41,721 nt of DNA from an uncultured Oscillospiraceae bacterium (GCA_944387785.1 CALXGG010000004.1:1-41721); one strand, 5' to 3'. Shown: positions 1 to 8,049, numbered from the stretch's first letter. Notes: generated by a model not told the origin, from the letters alone. Made by a program: numbers and translations.

Positions 1-423
1 ATCGTCCTGGCGGTGATGATCCTGCCCTCCATCATCTCCGTGTCGGAGACCGCCCTCCAGGCGGTGCCCAAGGAGTATGAGGAGGCCAGCCTGGCCCTGG
101 GGGCCACGGAGCTGGAGACCTATTTCCGGGTCAGCGTCCCCGCCGCCAAGAGCGGCATCGCCGCGGCGGTGGTGCTGGGCATCGGCCGGGCCATCGGCGA
201 GGCCATGGCCATCATCATGGTGGCGGGCAACGTGGCCAATATGCCCTCCCTTTTTTCCAGCGTCCGCTTCCTCACCACCGGCATCGCCGTGGAGATGAAC
301 TACGCCAGCCCCGGGAGCCTCCAGCGCAACGCCCTCTACTCCATCGGCCTGGTGCTGTTCCTTTTCATCATGCTCATCAATGTGGTGCTCAACGTGGTGC
401 TCAAGCGGGAGAAGGAGGATTGA
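1..423 (+). CDS. pstC: Phosphate ABC transporter permease PstC (5' end outside window)
   Basis: This is the C-terminal part of one of the two membrane permeases of the high-affinity PstSCAB phosphate importer. The frame is open from base 1, so the start and the N-terminal membrane segments lie outside the window. The visible part carries the permease cytoplasmic loop (EEASLALGATELETYFRVSV, the EAA-type motif that docks on the ATPase), then further membrane segments (AAAVVLGIGRAIGEAMAIIM and, near the end, LYSIGLVLFLFIMLINVVL). It ends in KREKED. The next gene, pstA, starts one base after its stop, and its ribosome binding site (GGAGG at 414-418) lies inside the pstC end, so the two are tightly coupled. 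pstS should lie upstream, outside the window. Confidence 0.95.
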   Translation: MVLAVMILPSIISVSETALQAVPKEYEEASLALGATELETYFRVSVPAAKSGIAAAVVLGIGRAIGEAMAIIMVAGNVANMPSLFSSVRFLTTGIAVEMNYASPGSLQRNALYSIGLVLFLFIMLINVVLNVVLKREKED

Positions 424-424
424 C

Positions 425-1291
425 ATGGAACGGAAAAACACCCTCTCCCCCGCCAGGCGGGCCTATGAGGTCACCATGCGCTCCCTGCTGTACCTGAGCG
501 CCTTCCTCACCTGCGCCCTGCTGCTGCTGATCATCGGCTACATCTGCGTCAAGGGCGTCCCCGGCATCTCCTGGCAGTTCCTCACCACCGAGGAGAGCGT
601 CCTGAACGATACCGTGGGTATATTACCCGCCATTTACAACACCCTCTTCGTGATCTTCGTCTCCCTCGTCATCGTGCTGCCCCTGGGGGTGGGGGCCGCC
701 ATCTACCTGACGGAGTACGCCAAAAGCCGCCGCCTGGTGACGGCCATTGAGTATGCCACCGAGACCCTGGCGGGTATCCCCTCCATCATCTATGCCCTGG
801 TAGGCGTCATCATCTTCTGCACCGCCCTGGGCCTGGAAAAGACCCTGATCGCCGGCTCCCTGACCCTGGTGATCATGACCCTGCCCACCATCATCCGCAC
901 CACCCAGGAGAGTCTGAAAACCGTGCCCCAGTCCTACCGGGAGGGCTCCCTGGGCCTTGGCAGCGGCAAGTGGCACATGATCCGCACGGTGGTGCTGCCC
1001 TCCAGCGTGGACGGCATCGTCACCGGCTGCATCCTGGCGGTGGGCCGGATCGTGGGCGAGAGCGCGGTGCTGATGTACACCGCGGGGCTCAGCACCGCCA
1101 TGCAGGATTTCTCCGGCATCCGCGAGATCATGAAGAGCTCCGGCGCCACCCTCACCGTGGCCCTGTACGTCTACGCCAAGGAGAACGCCAACTTCGCCGT
1201 GGCCTTCTCCATCGCCACCATCCTCCTGGGCATCACCGTCCTCATCAACCTGGCCGCGTCCCTGGCGGGCAAGAAGCTCCGGCGCGGCTGA
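425..1291 (+). CDS. pstA: Phosphate ABC transporter permease PstA
   Basis: Second membrane permease of the Pst phosphate importer, 288 residues, the usual family size. The start at 425 is chosen because GGAGG sits at 414-418 and the protein then begins [15 protein letters not shown], a typical cytoplasmic N-terminus. A first membrane segment ([20 protein letters not shown]) is followed by a periplasm-facing stretch, a group of segments including [20 protein letters not shown], and the EAA loop ([20 protein letters not shown]). It ends in KKLRRG. It would pair with PstC in the membrane and with the ATPase encoded 35 bases downstream. Confidence 0.96.
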   Translation: MERKNTLSPARRAYEVTMRSLLYLSAFLTCALLLLIIGYICVKGVPGISWQFLTTEESVLNDTVGILPAIYNTLFVIFVSLVIVLPLGVGAAIYLTEYAKSRRLVTAIEYATETLAGIPSIIYALVGVIIFCTALGLEKTLIAGSLTLVIMTLPTIIRTTQESLKTVPQSYREGSLGLGSGKWHMIRTVVLPSSVDGIVTGCILAVGRIVGESAVLMYTAGLSTAMQDFSGIREIMKSSGATLTVALYVYAKENANFAVAFSIATILLGITVLINLAASLAGKKLRRG

Positions 1292-1326
1292 TACCGCAGC
1301 GACACAGAAAAAAGGAGCAGGAAACA

Positions 1327-2088
1327 ATGGCAGAGACCACCATTTTACAGTCCCGGGACCTGGATCTGTTCTACGGCGACCACCAGGCCCTCAAGGGCAT
1401 CACCATGGATATCCCGGAAAAGCGGATCACGGCCCTCATCGGCCCCTCCGGCTGCGGGAAATCCACCTTTATGAAGACCATCAACCGCATGAACGACCTG
1501 GTGGGCGGCGTGCGCATCCAGGGGAAGATGCTCTACCGGGGCCAGGACGTCTACGCCCCGGAGGTGGACGTCACCTGGCTGCGCAAGCGCATCGGCATGG
1601 TGTTCCAGAAGCCCAACCCCTTCCCCATGTCCATCTATGACAACGTGGCCTACGGCCCCCGGACCCACGGGATCCGCAGCCGGGTGAAGCTGGACGAGCT
1701 GGTGGAGGAATCCCTCCGCTCCGCCGCCATCTGGGACGAGGTGAAGGACCGGCTGAAAAAGAGCGCCCTGGGCCTCTCCGGCGGCCAGCAGCAGAGGCTC
1801 TGCATCGCCCGGGCCCTGGCGGTGAAGCCGGAGGTCCTCCTCATGGACGAGGCCACCTCCGCCCTGGACCCCATCTCCACCTCCAAGATCGAGGACCTGG
1901 CCGCGGAGCTCAAGGAGCATTACACCATCGTCATGGTCACCCACAACATGCAGCAGGCCGCCCGGATCTCCGACAAGACCGCCTTCTTCCTCCTGGGGGA
2001 GCTGGTGGAGTTCGGGGACACGGAGCAGCTGTTCTCCATGCCCCGGGACAAGCGGACCGAGGACTACATTACCGGGAGGTTCGGATAA
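1327..2088 (+). CDS. pstB: Phosphate ABC transporter ATPase PstB
   Basis: ATP-binding subunit that powers phosphate import, 253 residues. Walker A (GPSGCGKST) lies at residues 39-47, the ABC signature LSGGQQQR begins near residue 150, and Walker B with catalytic Glu is in [12 protein letters not shown] just after. The switch His is in [34 protein letters not shown] is the Q-loop region in the form typical of PstB. The start at 1327 follows AAAAGGAGCAGG, and longer readings upstream overlap pstA. The stop at 2086-2088 directly abuts the phoU start codon, so phoU translation is probably coupled to it. Confidence 0.98.
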   Translation: MAETTILQSRDLDLFYGDHQALKGITMDIPEKRITALIGPSGCGKSTFMKTINRMNDLVGGVRIQGKMLYRGQDVYAPEVDVTWLRKRIGMVFQKPNPFPMSIYDNVAYGPRTHGIRSRVKLDELVEESLRSAAIWDEVKDRLKKSALGLSGGQQQRLCIARALAVKPEVLLMDEATSALDPISTSKIEDLAAELKEHYTIVMVTHNMQQAARISDKTAFFLLGELVEFGDTEQLFSMPRDKRTEDYITGRFG

Positions 2089-2736
2089 ATGCGCAATCAG
2101 TTCGACCAGCAGCTGGAGCTGCTGCACCTGGAGCTCATCAAGATGGGGGCCCTGTGCGAGGAGGCCATCTCCGCCGGGGTGAAGGCCCTGCTGGACAACG
2201 ACCTGGCCATGGCGGAGAAGGCCGCCCAGCGGGAAAAGGATATCGACCAGAAGGAGCGGGACATCGAGGGCCTGTGCATGAAGCTGCTGCTCCAGCAGCA
2301 GCCGGTGGCCCGGGACCTGCGGACCATCTCCTCCGCCCTGAAGATGATCTCCGACATGGAGCGCATCGGCGACCAGGCCTCGGACATCGCCGAGCTCACC
2401 CGCCACATCGGCGGCCAGCAGCTCCCCGCCCGCAGCCACATCGGGGAGATGGCCCGGGCGGCGGTGAAGATGGTCACCGACAGCGTGGAGTCCTTTGTGA
2501 AAAGGGATTTGAATATGGCCCGGGGTGTGATACAATATGACGATGTGGTGGATCAGCTCTTCAACGACGTGAAGGGGGAGCTGACGGCCCTGATCCGGCA
2601 GGACGGCGGCAGCGCGGAGCTGGCGCTGGACCTGCTGATGGTGGCCAAGTATCTGGAGCGCATCGGCGACCACGCCGTCAACGTGGCGGAGTGGGTGGCC
2701 TACTCCATCACCGGTTCCCGGGACTCCGGGGACTGA
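2089..2736 (+). CDS. phoU: Phosphate signalling protein PhoU
   Basis: PhoU, 215 residues, an all-helical cytoplasmic protein that links the Pst transporter to the PhoR kinase and keeps the Pho response off when phosphate is plentiful (family knowledge). Two PhoU repeats are visible. Each carries the metal-binding type of motif: MISDMERIGDQASDIAEL in the first half and VAKYLERIGDHAVNVAEW near the C-terminus. ATG follows the pstB stop with no gap, and the SD-like GGGAGG lies inside the pstB end. Its position between the transporter and the two-component genes is the usual Bacillota pho arrangement. Confidence 0.97.
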   Translation: MRNQFDQQLELLHLELIKMGALCEEAISAGVKALLDNDLAMAEKAAQREKDIDQKERDIEGLCMKLLLQQQPVARDLRTISSALKMISDMERIGDQASDIAELTRHIGGQQLPARSHIGEMARAAVKMVTDSVESFVKRDLNMARGVIQYDDVVDQLFNDVKGELTALIRQDGGSAELALDLLMVAKYLERIGDHAVNVAEWVAYSITGSRDSGD

Positions 2737-2742
2737 TCTTAC

Positions 2743-2791
2743 AGGAGGAGGGATCCGGGGCGGCGCTGCGGGCGCGCCCCGGCAACGCGAT
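2743..2791 (+). promoter_or_regulatory. Strong SD separated from the start codon by an 8-bp hairpin
   Basis: The only good Shine-Dalgarno before the response regulator, AGGAGGAGGG at 2743-2752, ends 39 bases before ATG at 2792, too far for normal use. The gap contains CCGGGGCG (2755-2762) and its exact complement CGCCCCGG (2775-2782) around a 12-base loop. If this hairpin forms, the effective distance drops to about 11 bases. No alternative ATG, GTG or TTG start lies in frame between the SD and 2792. Confidence 0.6.
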
Positions 2792-3469
2792 ATGATCTAT
2801 TTTGTGGAGGACGACAACAGCATCCGCAAGCTGGTGCTCTATTCCCTGACCAGCGCCGGGCTGGAGACGGAGGGCTTCGCCCACCCCAGCGAGTTCTGGG
2901 CGGCCATGAACCGGCAGATCCCCCAGGTGGTGCTGCTGGACATCATGCTGCCGGAGGAGGACGGCATCTCCATCCTGAAAAAGCTCCGGGCCGACGGCCG
3001 CACCCGCCGCCTCCAGGTGATCCTCCTCACCGCCAAGGGCAGTGAGTACGACAAGGTGGTGGGGCTGGACGCCGGGGCCGACGACTATGTGTCCAAGCCC
3101 TTCGGCATGATGGAGCTGATGGCCCGGGTCCGTTCGGCCCTGCGCCGGGCGGGGGACGACGCCTCCGCCCCGCCGGCCTACACCCTGGGCAGCCTCATGG
3201 TGGACCCCGGCCGCCATCTGGTCCAGGTGAACGGGGAGAACGTGTCATTGACCCTCAAGGAGTTCCAGGTGCTGTGCCTGCTGCTGGAGCACCGGGACAC
3301 CGTCTTTACCCGGGATCAGCTGCTCAACGCCATCTGGGGCTACGACTTCGACGGCGCCAGCCGGACCGTGGACGTCCATATCCGCACCCTCCGCCAGAAG
3401 CTGGGGGAGGCCGGCGGCTGCATCCAGACCATCCGGGGCATCGGCTATAAGATCGGAGGCACCCCATGA
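2792..3469 (+). CDS. phoB: PhoB/PhoP-type response regulator (OmpR family)
   Basis: Two-domain response regulator, 225 residues. The receiver domain covers residues 1 to about 120, with the acidic pair in YFVEDDNS (Asp7, Asp8), the phosphorylated Asp50 in LLDIMLPEEDG, and the conserved Lys102 in DDYVSKPF. The winged-helix DNA-binding domain follows, ending in RTVDVHIRTLRQKLGEAG and IRGIGYKI. OmpR/PhoB-type regulators usually bind direct repeats spaced about 11 bp. The gene follows phoU and overlaps the kinase start by 4 bases (ATGA), so it is very likely the phosphate-responsive regulator. No close ribosome binding site is visible; see the structured leader. The symbol phoB (phoP in Bacillus) rests on context. 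Confidence 0.9.
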   Translation: MIYFVEDDNSIRKLVLYSLTSAGLETEGFAHPSEFWAAMNRQIPQVVLLDIMLPEEDGISILKKLRADGRTRRLQVILLTAKGSEYDKVVGLDAGADDYVSKPFGMMELMARVRSALRRAGDDASAPPAYTLGSLMVDPGRHLVQVNGENVSLTLKEFQVLCLLLEHRDTVFTRDQLLNAIWGYDFDGASRTVDVHIRTLRQKLGEAGGCIQTIRGIGYKIGGTP

Positions 3470-5115
3470 CAAAAAAGATCTTCCGCACGATTTTGTCCGT
3501 GGGCATCGTGATCATGCTGCTGAGCACGGTGCTGTTCTGCACGGTGCTGCTGCGGCACTATACCGCCCGGGTCTTTGACGAGCTGGAGATGGAGGCGGTG
3601 CTGGCGGGGCGGGGCGTGGAGCTGGAGGGCGAGAGCTATCTGGCGGATCTGCGCCCGGACAACCGCATCACCTGGGTGGCCGCCGACGGCACCGTCCTCT
3701 ACGACTCCCAGGCGGACCCCGGCGCCATGGCCAACCACCTGGAGCGGGAGGAGATCCAGGAGGCGTTGAACGGCAAGGTGGGAGAAGCCTCCCGCTACTC
3801 CGACACGCTGGCTACCAAGACGCTGTATGTGGCCCTGCCCCTTTCCGACGGCAGCGTGCTGCGGGTGGCCAGCGACCAGAGCACTGTGGTGTCCCTGGTG
3901 GTGGAGCTGATTCCCTCCCTGCTGGTGGTGGTGGTGCTGACCATTGCCCTGGCTGCTTTCCTGGCCTACCGGCTGAGCCGGGGGATCATCCGGCCTATCC
4001 TGGCCCTGGATCTCAGTCACCCCGAGGACTGCGACACCTATGAGGAACTGACGCCCCTGCTGCGGCGGATCCATACCCAGAGCGAGACCATCCGCGACCA
4101 GGTGGAGAAGCTGGAACGCCAGCGGTCAGAGTTCACAGCCATTACAGAAAATATGAGCGAGGGCTTCCTCCTCATGGACAGCCGCACCAACCTTCTCTCC
4201 TGCAACTCCAGCGCCCTGCGGCTGCTGGACGCCCCGGAGGCCAGGGTGGGGGAGAGCGTGCTGCACCTCAACCGGACGGAGGGCTTCCGCCGGGTGGTGG
4301 ACGAGGCCCTCCAGGGCCGCCACAGCGAGGCCCTGCTGAAGCGGGAGGACAAGTGCTACCAGCTGCTGGCCAACTGCGTCATGCGGGAGGGCCAGGTGGT
4401 GGGGGCGGTGATCGCCATCCTGGACGTCACCGAGCGGGAGGGCCGGGAGGCCCTGCGCCGGGAGTTCACCGCCAACGTCTCCCACGAGCTGAAAACGCCC
4501 CTGACCTCCATCTCCGGCTTCGCGGAGCTGATGAAGAACGGCCTGGTGCCGGTGGAGACGGTGCCGGAGTTCGCCGGGGACATCTACCGGGAGGCCCAGC
4601 GGCTCATCACCCTGGTGGAGGACATCATCCACCTCAGCCAGCTGGACGAGGGCGTGGCCCCCATGGAGCGGGGCCCGGTGGAGCTGATGGACGTGGCCCG
4701 GGACGTGGTCCAGCGGCTTGCCCCGGCGGCGGAGAAGGCGTCGGTCACCCTGACCCTCCGGGGCGGCGGGGCTAGGGTGGAGGGTGCGCGCCAGGTGCTG
4801 GACGAGATGGTGGCCAACCTGGTGGACAACGCCGTGAAGTACAACCGCCCCGGCGGCAGCGTGTCCGTCACCGTGGGCATGGCGGAGGGCAAGCCCTTCC
4901 TCACCGTCCGGGACACCGGCATCGGCATCCCCGCCGCCCACCAGGAGCGGGTGTTCGAGCGGTTCTACCGGGTGGACAAGAGCCACTCCAAGGAGGTGGG
5001 CGGCACAGGGCTGGGCCTGTCCATCGTCAAGCACGCGGCGGCCTACCACAACGCCGCCGTGTCCCTGGAGAGCGTGGAGGGCAAGGGTACCACCGTCACC
5101 GTCCGGTGGAAGTGA
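3466..5115 (+). CDS. phoR: PhoR-type sensor histidine kinase with PAS domain
   Basis: Membrane histidine kinase, 549 residues, partner of the regulator just upstream (ATGA overlap, GGAGG at 3455-3459). There is an N-terminal membrane segment (IVIMLLSTVLFCTVLLRHY), an extracytoplasmic region of about 110 residues, a second membrane segment (LLVVVVLTIALAAFLAYRLS), a short HAMP-like linker, a PAS domain beginning near FTAITENMSEGFLLMDSRTN, then the kinase core. Phospho-acceptor His340 is in NVSHELKTPLTSISGF. The N box is NLVDNAVKYN, followed by DTGIGIP and GGTGLGLSI. The order matches Bacillus-type PhoR. A terminator follows, closing the pst-pho block. Confidence 0.93.
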   Translation: MTKKIFRTILSVGIVIMLLSTVLFCTVLLRHYTARVFDELEMEAVLAGRGVELEGESYLADLRPDNRITWVAADGTVLYDSQADPGAMANHLEREEIQEALNGKVGEASRYSDTLATKTLYVALPLSDGSVLRVASDQSTVVSLVVELIPSLLVVVVLTIALAAFLAYRLSRGIIRPILALDLSHPEDCDTYEELTPLLRRIHTQSETIRDQVEKLERQRSEFTAITENMSEGFLLMDSRTNLLSCNSSALRLLDAPEARVGESVLHLNRTEGFRRVVDEALQGRHSEALLKREDKCYQLLANCVMREGQVVGAVIAILDVTEREGREALRREFTANVSHELKTPLTSISGFAELMKNGLVPVETVPEFAGDIYREAQRLITLVEDIIHLSQLDEGVAPMERGPVELMDVARDVVQRLAPAAEKASVTLTLRGGGARVEGARQVLDEMVANLVDNAVKYNRPGGSVSVTVGMAEGKPFLTVRDTGIGIPAAHQERVFERFYRVDKSHSKEVGGTGLGLSIVKHAAAYHNAAVSLESVEGKGTTVTVRWK

Positions 5116-5176
5116 CCCCCGGGGCGTTCCCGCCGCTGTCAGATCAGATCCCGCCGCCCCTCAGGGGCGGGGCAGG

Positions 5177-5208
5177 GGCCGCCCGGCTCACGGCCGGGCG
5201 GCCTTTTT
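5177..5208 (+). terminator. Intrinsic terminator after phoR
   Basis: An 11-bp perfect GC stem (5177-5187 with 5193-5203) with loop TCACG is followed by TTTTT. It closes the pst-phoU-phoBR transcription unit. Confidence 0.9.
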
Positions 5209-5229
5209 CTGCCAATTTCCGAAAATCCC

Positions 5230-5260
5230 TTGACTGTAAACCCCCTTCACCCTTTATAAT
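5230..5260 (+). promoter_or_regulatory. Promoter with 19-bp spacer and dyad, MerR type
   Basis: TTGACT (5230-5235) and TATAAT (5255-5260) are separated by 19 bp, longer than the usual 17. Between them lies the imperfect dyad GTAAA-CCCCC-TTCAC (5236-5250). MerR-family regulators characteristically bind dyads inside such overlong spacers and untwist the promoter. The promoter drives the MerR-domain gene itself, so autoregulation is likely. Confidence 0.7.
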
Positions 5261-5292
5261 CACGGTGAGAAAACGAAAAAGGAGGGTGGCCT

Positions 5293-6864
5293 ATGACCAT
5301 CCGTGAGATCGAGGAACAGCTGGGGATCCCCCGGGCCACCGTGCGCTACTATGAGCGCCAGGGGCTCCTCTCCCCCGCCCGGGGCGGCAACAACTACCGG
5401 GATTATACCCAGGAGGATCTGGACACCCTGGAGAAGATCTGCCTTCTCCGGCAGCTGGACATGCCCCTGGACACCATCAAAGCGGTGCAGCGGGGGGAGG
5501 TGCCCCTCCGGGAGGCCCTGGAGCGCCAGGAGAAGCTGTTGGAGGACGGGGCTGAGCGCCAGCGGCAGGCCACGGAGCTGTGCCGCTCCCTTCTCCGGGA
5601 CGGCGTGACCTATCCGGAGCTGGACGCCGGGCGCTACCGGCGGGAGCCGGCCCTGCCGGCGGAATCCGCCGCCGGGGACGGGGCGGAGGGCGCCGGCCAG
5701 GGCGAGGCCCCGCCGCCGGCCCCCACCGCCAGCCGGTGGCTGCCGGAGCTGCCGCCTTTGCCGGAGGGGGCGGTGTGGGCCTATAACCCCTGGCAGCGAT
5801 TCTGGGCCCGGAGCCTGGACATTATCCTGGCTGAGCTGGTGGTGGTAACGGCCCTGGCCCTGTTGTTCCGGATCGGCCCTGTTACCAACGAGACCACCCT
5901 GGTGAGCATCGGTACCACGGTGCTGACCTGGGTAGTGGTATTCCTGGCGGAGCCCACCTTCCTGGCCCTGTGGGGTACCACCCCGGGCAAGTGGCTCCTG
6001 GGGCTGCGGCTGGAGGACGACTATGGCCGGAAGCTCACCTGGGGGGCGGGCTTTCTCCGCTGCTGGGGAGTGCTGGTCACCGGCTTCGGCCTCCATATCC
6101 CCATTTACAGCCTGTGGCGGGGCTGGAAGTGCTATAAGGCCTGCCGGGAGGAGGAGCCCCTCTCCTATGACCAGGAGAACCGCTATTACAGCCGGGTGGG
6201 AGACCGGTGGCGCTGGCGGGCTGCGGGGGCCGTGGTGCTGACCCTGGCCCTGGCGGCGGCAGGGGTGCTGGCCAGCTTCTGGGCCATCCTGCCCCCCAAC
6301 CGGGGGGAGCTGACCCGGGAGGAATTTTATGACAACGTCTCCGCCCTCTCCGACCAGAGCTTCTGGACCGGCAGCAGCCTGGACGGCGGCCCCATGTGGA
6401 TCGACCAGGAGGGCTACCTCCTCAACAGCCAGCAGGGGGTCATCATCGAGGACGGCCAGGGCCGGCTGCTGCGCTACGGCGACCGGCTGGAGGACAAGCC
6501 TCTCTACACCCTGGAGACGGATGAGGGGGGCTTCGTCACCGCCGTGACTTTGACGTGGGAGGCGGACTGGGACGTAGGGCTGGCGGTGCTGCCGGTGGAG
6601 CGGGCCACTCTGGCTACCGCCGCCCTTCAGGGCAGCCGGATGGGAGCCTTCGCGCTGATGGACAGCCCCATTCTGGAGGCCCTGGGGGAGCTGGATGAGC
6701 TGCCCAACGGGACTCCGGTACCGGTCTCCGGCGGCGGCTTCACCGCCACGCTGACCCTGGAGCGGGACAACTGCCGGATAGCGCCCATGAGCCTGATCTA
6801 CCCGGTGGACGAGGGAAGGGCCAGCAGCTGCCGCTTCACCTTCCGGCTGGAGCGGGATGAGTGA
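5293..6864 (+). CDS. MerR-type DNA-binding domain fused to RDD membrane domain and extracytoplasmic region
   Basis: Unusual 523-residue protein. Residues 1-70 are a MerR winged helix (IREIEEQLGIPRATVRYYER, then RDYTQEDLDTLEKICLLRQL); about 71-105 is a helical dimerisation stretch; about 110-163 is an Ala/Pro/Gly-rich linker. From NPWQRFWARSLD (Asn165) an RDD-family membrane domain begins, with the family's Arg/Asp signature and GTTPGKWLLGLRLED. Four membrane segments are visible, the last LTLALAAAGVLASFWAIL. About 185 residues then follow, presumably outside the membrane (DGGPMWIDQEGYLLNSQQG and so on), which I do not recognise. It is plausibly a one-component sensor that reads an envelope or extracytoplasmic signal and acts on DNA from the membrane. 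Start: GGAGGG at 5281-5286 before ATG 5293. Confidence 0.8.
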   Translation: MTIREIEEQLGIPRATVRYYERQGLLSPARGGNNYRDYTQEDLDTLEKICLLRQLDMPLDTIKAVQRGEVPLREALERQEKLLEDGAERQRQATELCRSLLRDGVTYPELDAGRYRREPALPAESAAGDGAEGAGQGEAPPPAPTASRWLPELPPLPEGAVWAYNPWQRFWARSLDIILAELVVVTALALLFRIGPVTNETTLVSIGTTVLTWVVVFLAEPTFLALWGTTPGKWLLGLRLEDDYGRKLTWGAGFLRCWGVLVTGFGLHIPIYSLWRGWKCYKACREEEPLSYDQENRYYSRVGDRWRWRAAGAVVLTLALAAAGVLASFWAILPPNRGELTREEFYDNVSALSDQSFWTGSSLDGGPMWIDQEGYLLNSQQGVIIEDGQGRLLRYGDRLEDKPLYTLETDEGGFVTAVTLTWEADWDVGLAVLPVERATLATAALQGSRMGAFALMDSPILEALGELDELPNGTPVPVSGGGFTATLTLERDNCRIAPMSLIYPVDEGRASSCRFTFRLERDE

Positions 6865-6870
6865 ATACCC

Positions 6871-6903
6871 GGGGAGGGGCGGCGGCCCCTCCCCTCCCTT
6901 TTT
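6871..6903 (+). terminator. Intrinsic terminator after the MerR-RDD gene
   Basis: A 10-bp stem, GGGGAGGGGC (6871-6880) with GCCCCTCCCC (6885-6894), loop GGCG, is followed within five bases by TTTTT. Confidence 0.8.
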
Positions 6904-6928
6904 AAGTCCCCCTCTTTAACATAAAATA

Positions 6929-6947
6929 TTTAATGTTTATCATTAAA
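6929..6947 (+). promoter_or_regulatory. AT-rich inverted repeat upstream of the DUF2975 promoter
   Basis: TTTAATG-TTTAT-CATTAAA is a perfect 7-bp dyad in an AT-rich patch that stands out from the GC-rich surroundings. It ends 6 bases before the -35 element, so it is a candidate operator for the XRE regulator encoded at 7526. Confidence 0.45.
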
Positions 6948-6953
6948 AAATAA

Positions 6954-6983
6954 TTGACAAAGATATATCCCCTCTGCTATACT
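6954..6983 (+). promoter_or_regulatory. Promoter of the DUF2975-XRE pair
   Basis: TTGACA (6954-6959), 18-bp spacer, TATACT (6978-6983). The start codon at 7015 has AGGAGG at 7001-7006. Confidence 0.75.
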
Positions 6984-7014
6984 GCAAGTAGATAACAGAG
7001 AGGAGGCGGCCGGG

Positions 7015-7512
7015 ATGAACGAGGGAAACAAGGAATTGCTGCGGCTGCGCAAATGGAGTCGCGGGCTGTTTGTCCTTCTGGCGCTGCTGCTGTTGGCCAA
7101 GATCCTGTGGGAGGGTGTCAATTACCTCTATTATGTGAGAAGCGTCATGGAACATGACCCCTCCGCCCTACAGCTGGGGCCGATGGATATCCCCATGGCA
7201 GTGGTGGTGCTGGCGTACCGGATCGGGATGGCAGTGGCGGCTTTGCTGATCCTGCGTTCCCTGTGGACGGAGGAGACGCCCTTTCTCATGAAGAATGTCC
7301 GGCGGATGAAGGCTCTGGCCCTGGTGCTGGCCCTCTATGAGCCCTGCCTGCGGCTGCTGGTCTATTGGCAGGTACGCTTCACCGGGGCCACCAACGTCAG
7401 CTGGGGGGCGGCCCCTGGGGTTCTCCTGCCTGCGGCGGCGGTGGTCTACTGCCTGGCCCTGGTGTTCCAGTACGGGGTGATCCTCCAGACCCAGGCCGAC
7501 GAGACGCTGTAA
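7015..7512 (+). CDS. DUF2975 family membrane protein
   Basis: Membrane protein of 165 residues with four predicted segments: GLFVLLALLLLAKILWEG, MAVVVLAYRIGMAVAALLIL, ALALVLALYEPCLRLLVY and LLPAAAVVYCLALVFQYGVI. The pattern, including SLWTEETPFLMKNVRRMKAL after segment 2, matches the DUF2975 family, which is commonly encoded directly before a tiny XRE regulator, as here. The biochemical function of the family is not known to me. Start supported by AGGAGG eight bases upstream. It may act as a membrane partner or target of the regulator; that is inference from gene pairing. Confidence 0.8.
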   Translation: MNEGNKELLRLRKWSRGLFVLLALLLLAKILWEGVNYLYYVRSVMEHDPSALQLGPMDIPMAVVVLAYRIGMAVAALLILRSLWTEETPFLMKNVRRMKALALVLALYEPCLRLLVYWQVRFTGATNVSWGAAPGVLLPAAAVVYCLALVFQYGVILQTQADETL

Positions 7513-7525
7513 GGGAGGGAGCACC

Positions 7526-7744
7526 GTGCCGATCATACTGCGCCTGGACCGGGTCATGGCGGACCGGAAGATCTCCCTCAACCAGCTGGCGGAGCGGGTG
7601 GGGATCTCCAACGTGAACCTGTCCAAGATCAAAACGGGCAAGGTCAGCGCTATCCGTTTCTCCACCCTGGAGGCCATCTGCGACGCCCTGGACTGCCAGC
7701 CGGGAGACATCCTGGAGTTCCGGCGGGAGGGGAAAGAGGGCTGA
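7526..7744 (+). CDS. Small XRE/Cro-type transcriptional regulator (YozG-like)
   Basis: 72-residue protein consisting almost only of a helix-turn-helix of the Cro/CI class: LDRVMADRKISLNQLAERVG, then ISNVNLSKIKTGKVSAIRFS, then LEAICDALDCQPGDILEF. This is the YozG-like form that accompanies DUF2975 proteins. The start codon is GTG at 7526, preceded by AGGGAGG at 7512-7518. The pair probably forms an autoregulated unit. The nearest candidate operator is the dyad at 6929-6947. Confidence 0.9.
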   Translation: MPIILRLDRVMADRKISLNQLAERVGISNVNLSKIKTGKVSAIRFSTLEAICDALDCQPGDILEFRREGKEG

Positions 7745-7794
7745 TCCTCCCCCCTGCCGGCAGCCAAACCGGCGAAAAAAGAAAAAACTCCCCC

Positions 7795-7823
7795 TTGCCA
7801 AAGGGGAAAAACTGTGTTATGGT
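7795..7823 (+). promoter_or_regulatory. Promoter of the riboswitch-dapA transcript
   Basis: TTGCCA (7795-7800), 17-bp spacer, TATGGT (7818-7823). The predicted start point falls just before the riboswitch aptamer, as expected. Confidence 0.65.
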
Positions 7824-7834
7824 GTATGCATCAC

Positions 7835-7993
7835 GATAGAGGTTGCGGAGGCGAAGAGCCCGGAGGAGCCGGCAGGCTGGGAACCCGGGGGAGGCAAATC
7901 CGCCGAATCCCGCTGCCGGGCGCGGCTGTGGGATGGGGACGGGGAGAACATCTCCGCCACTGTCCGCGGGAGGTTTCCCGCGGTTGCGCTATC
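7835..7993 (+). promoter_or_regulatory. Lysine riboswitch (L box) aptamer
   Basis: The leader of dapA carries the lysine-riboswitch core in order: GATAGAGG-TTGCG at the 5' side, AAGAG, a GGGGAGGCAAATCCGCCGAA segment, GGCTGTGGGA, ACTGTC, and the closing GCTATC at 7988-7993, which pairs with GATAG (7835-7839) to form P1. Overall size (about 160 bases) and motif spacing match the class. An intrinsic terminator follows at 8020-8049. Known behaviour of the class is that lysine binding favours termination, lowering dapA expression. Confidence 0.93.
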
Positions 7994-8019
7994 TGCTTAC
8001 GATGCCAACGCTGTGCAAA

Positions 8020-8049
8020 GTCGGTAGGGAGCGCCTGCCGGCTTTTTTT
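8020..8049 (+). terminator. Riboswitch expression-platform terminator
   Basis: A 9-bp stem with two G-U pairs (8020-8028 with 8034-8042), loop GAGCG, is followed by seven T. It lies between the lysine aptamer and dapA and so is the likely regulated terminator. Confidence 0.85.

Noticed and set aside
1345-2673. Long open frame on the minus strand opposite pstB/phoU
   Set aside because: Its product is a His/Gly/Leu-rich shadow of GC-rich codons with no RBS or family. Many similar shadows (for example opposite dapA, phoR, guaB and typA) were left out for the same reason.
5106-5306. 66-codon frame overlapping the phoR end and the next promoter
   Set aside because: It runs through the phoR terminator and the MerR-type promoter and has no RBS or recognisable product.
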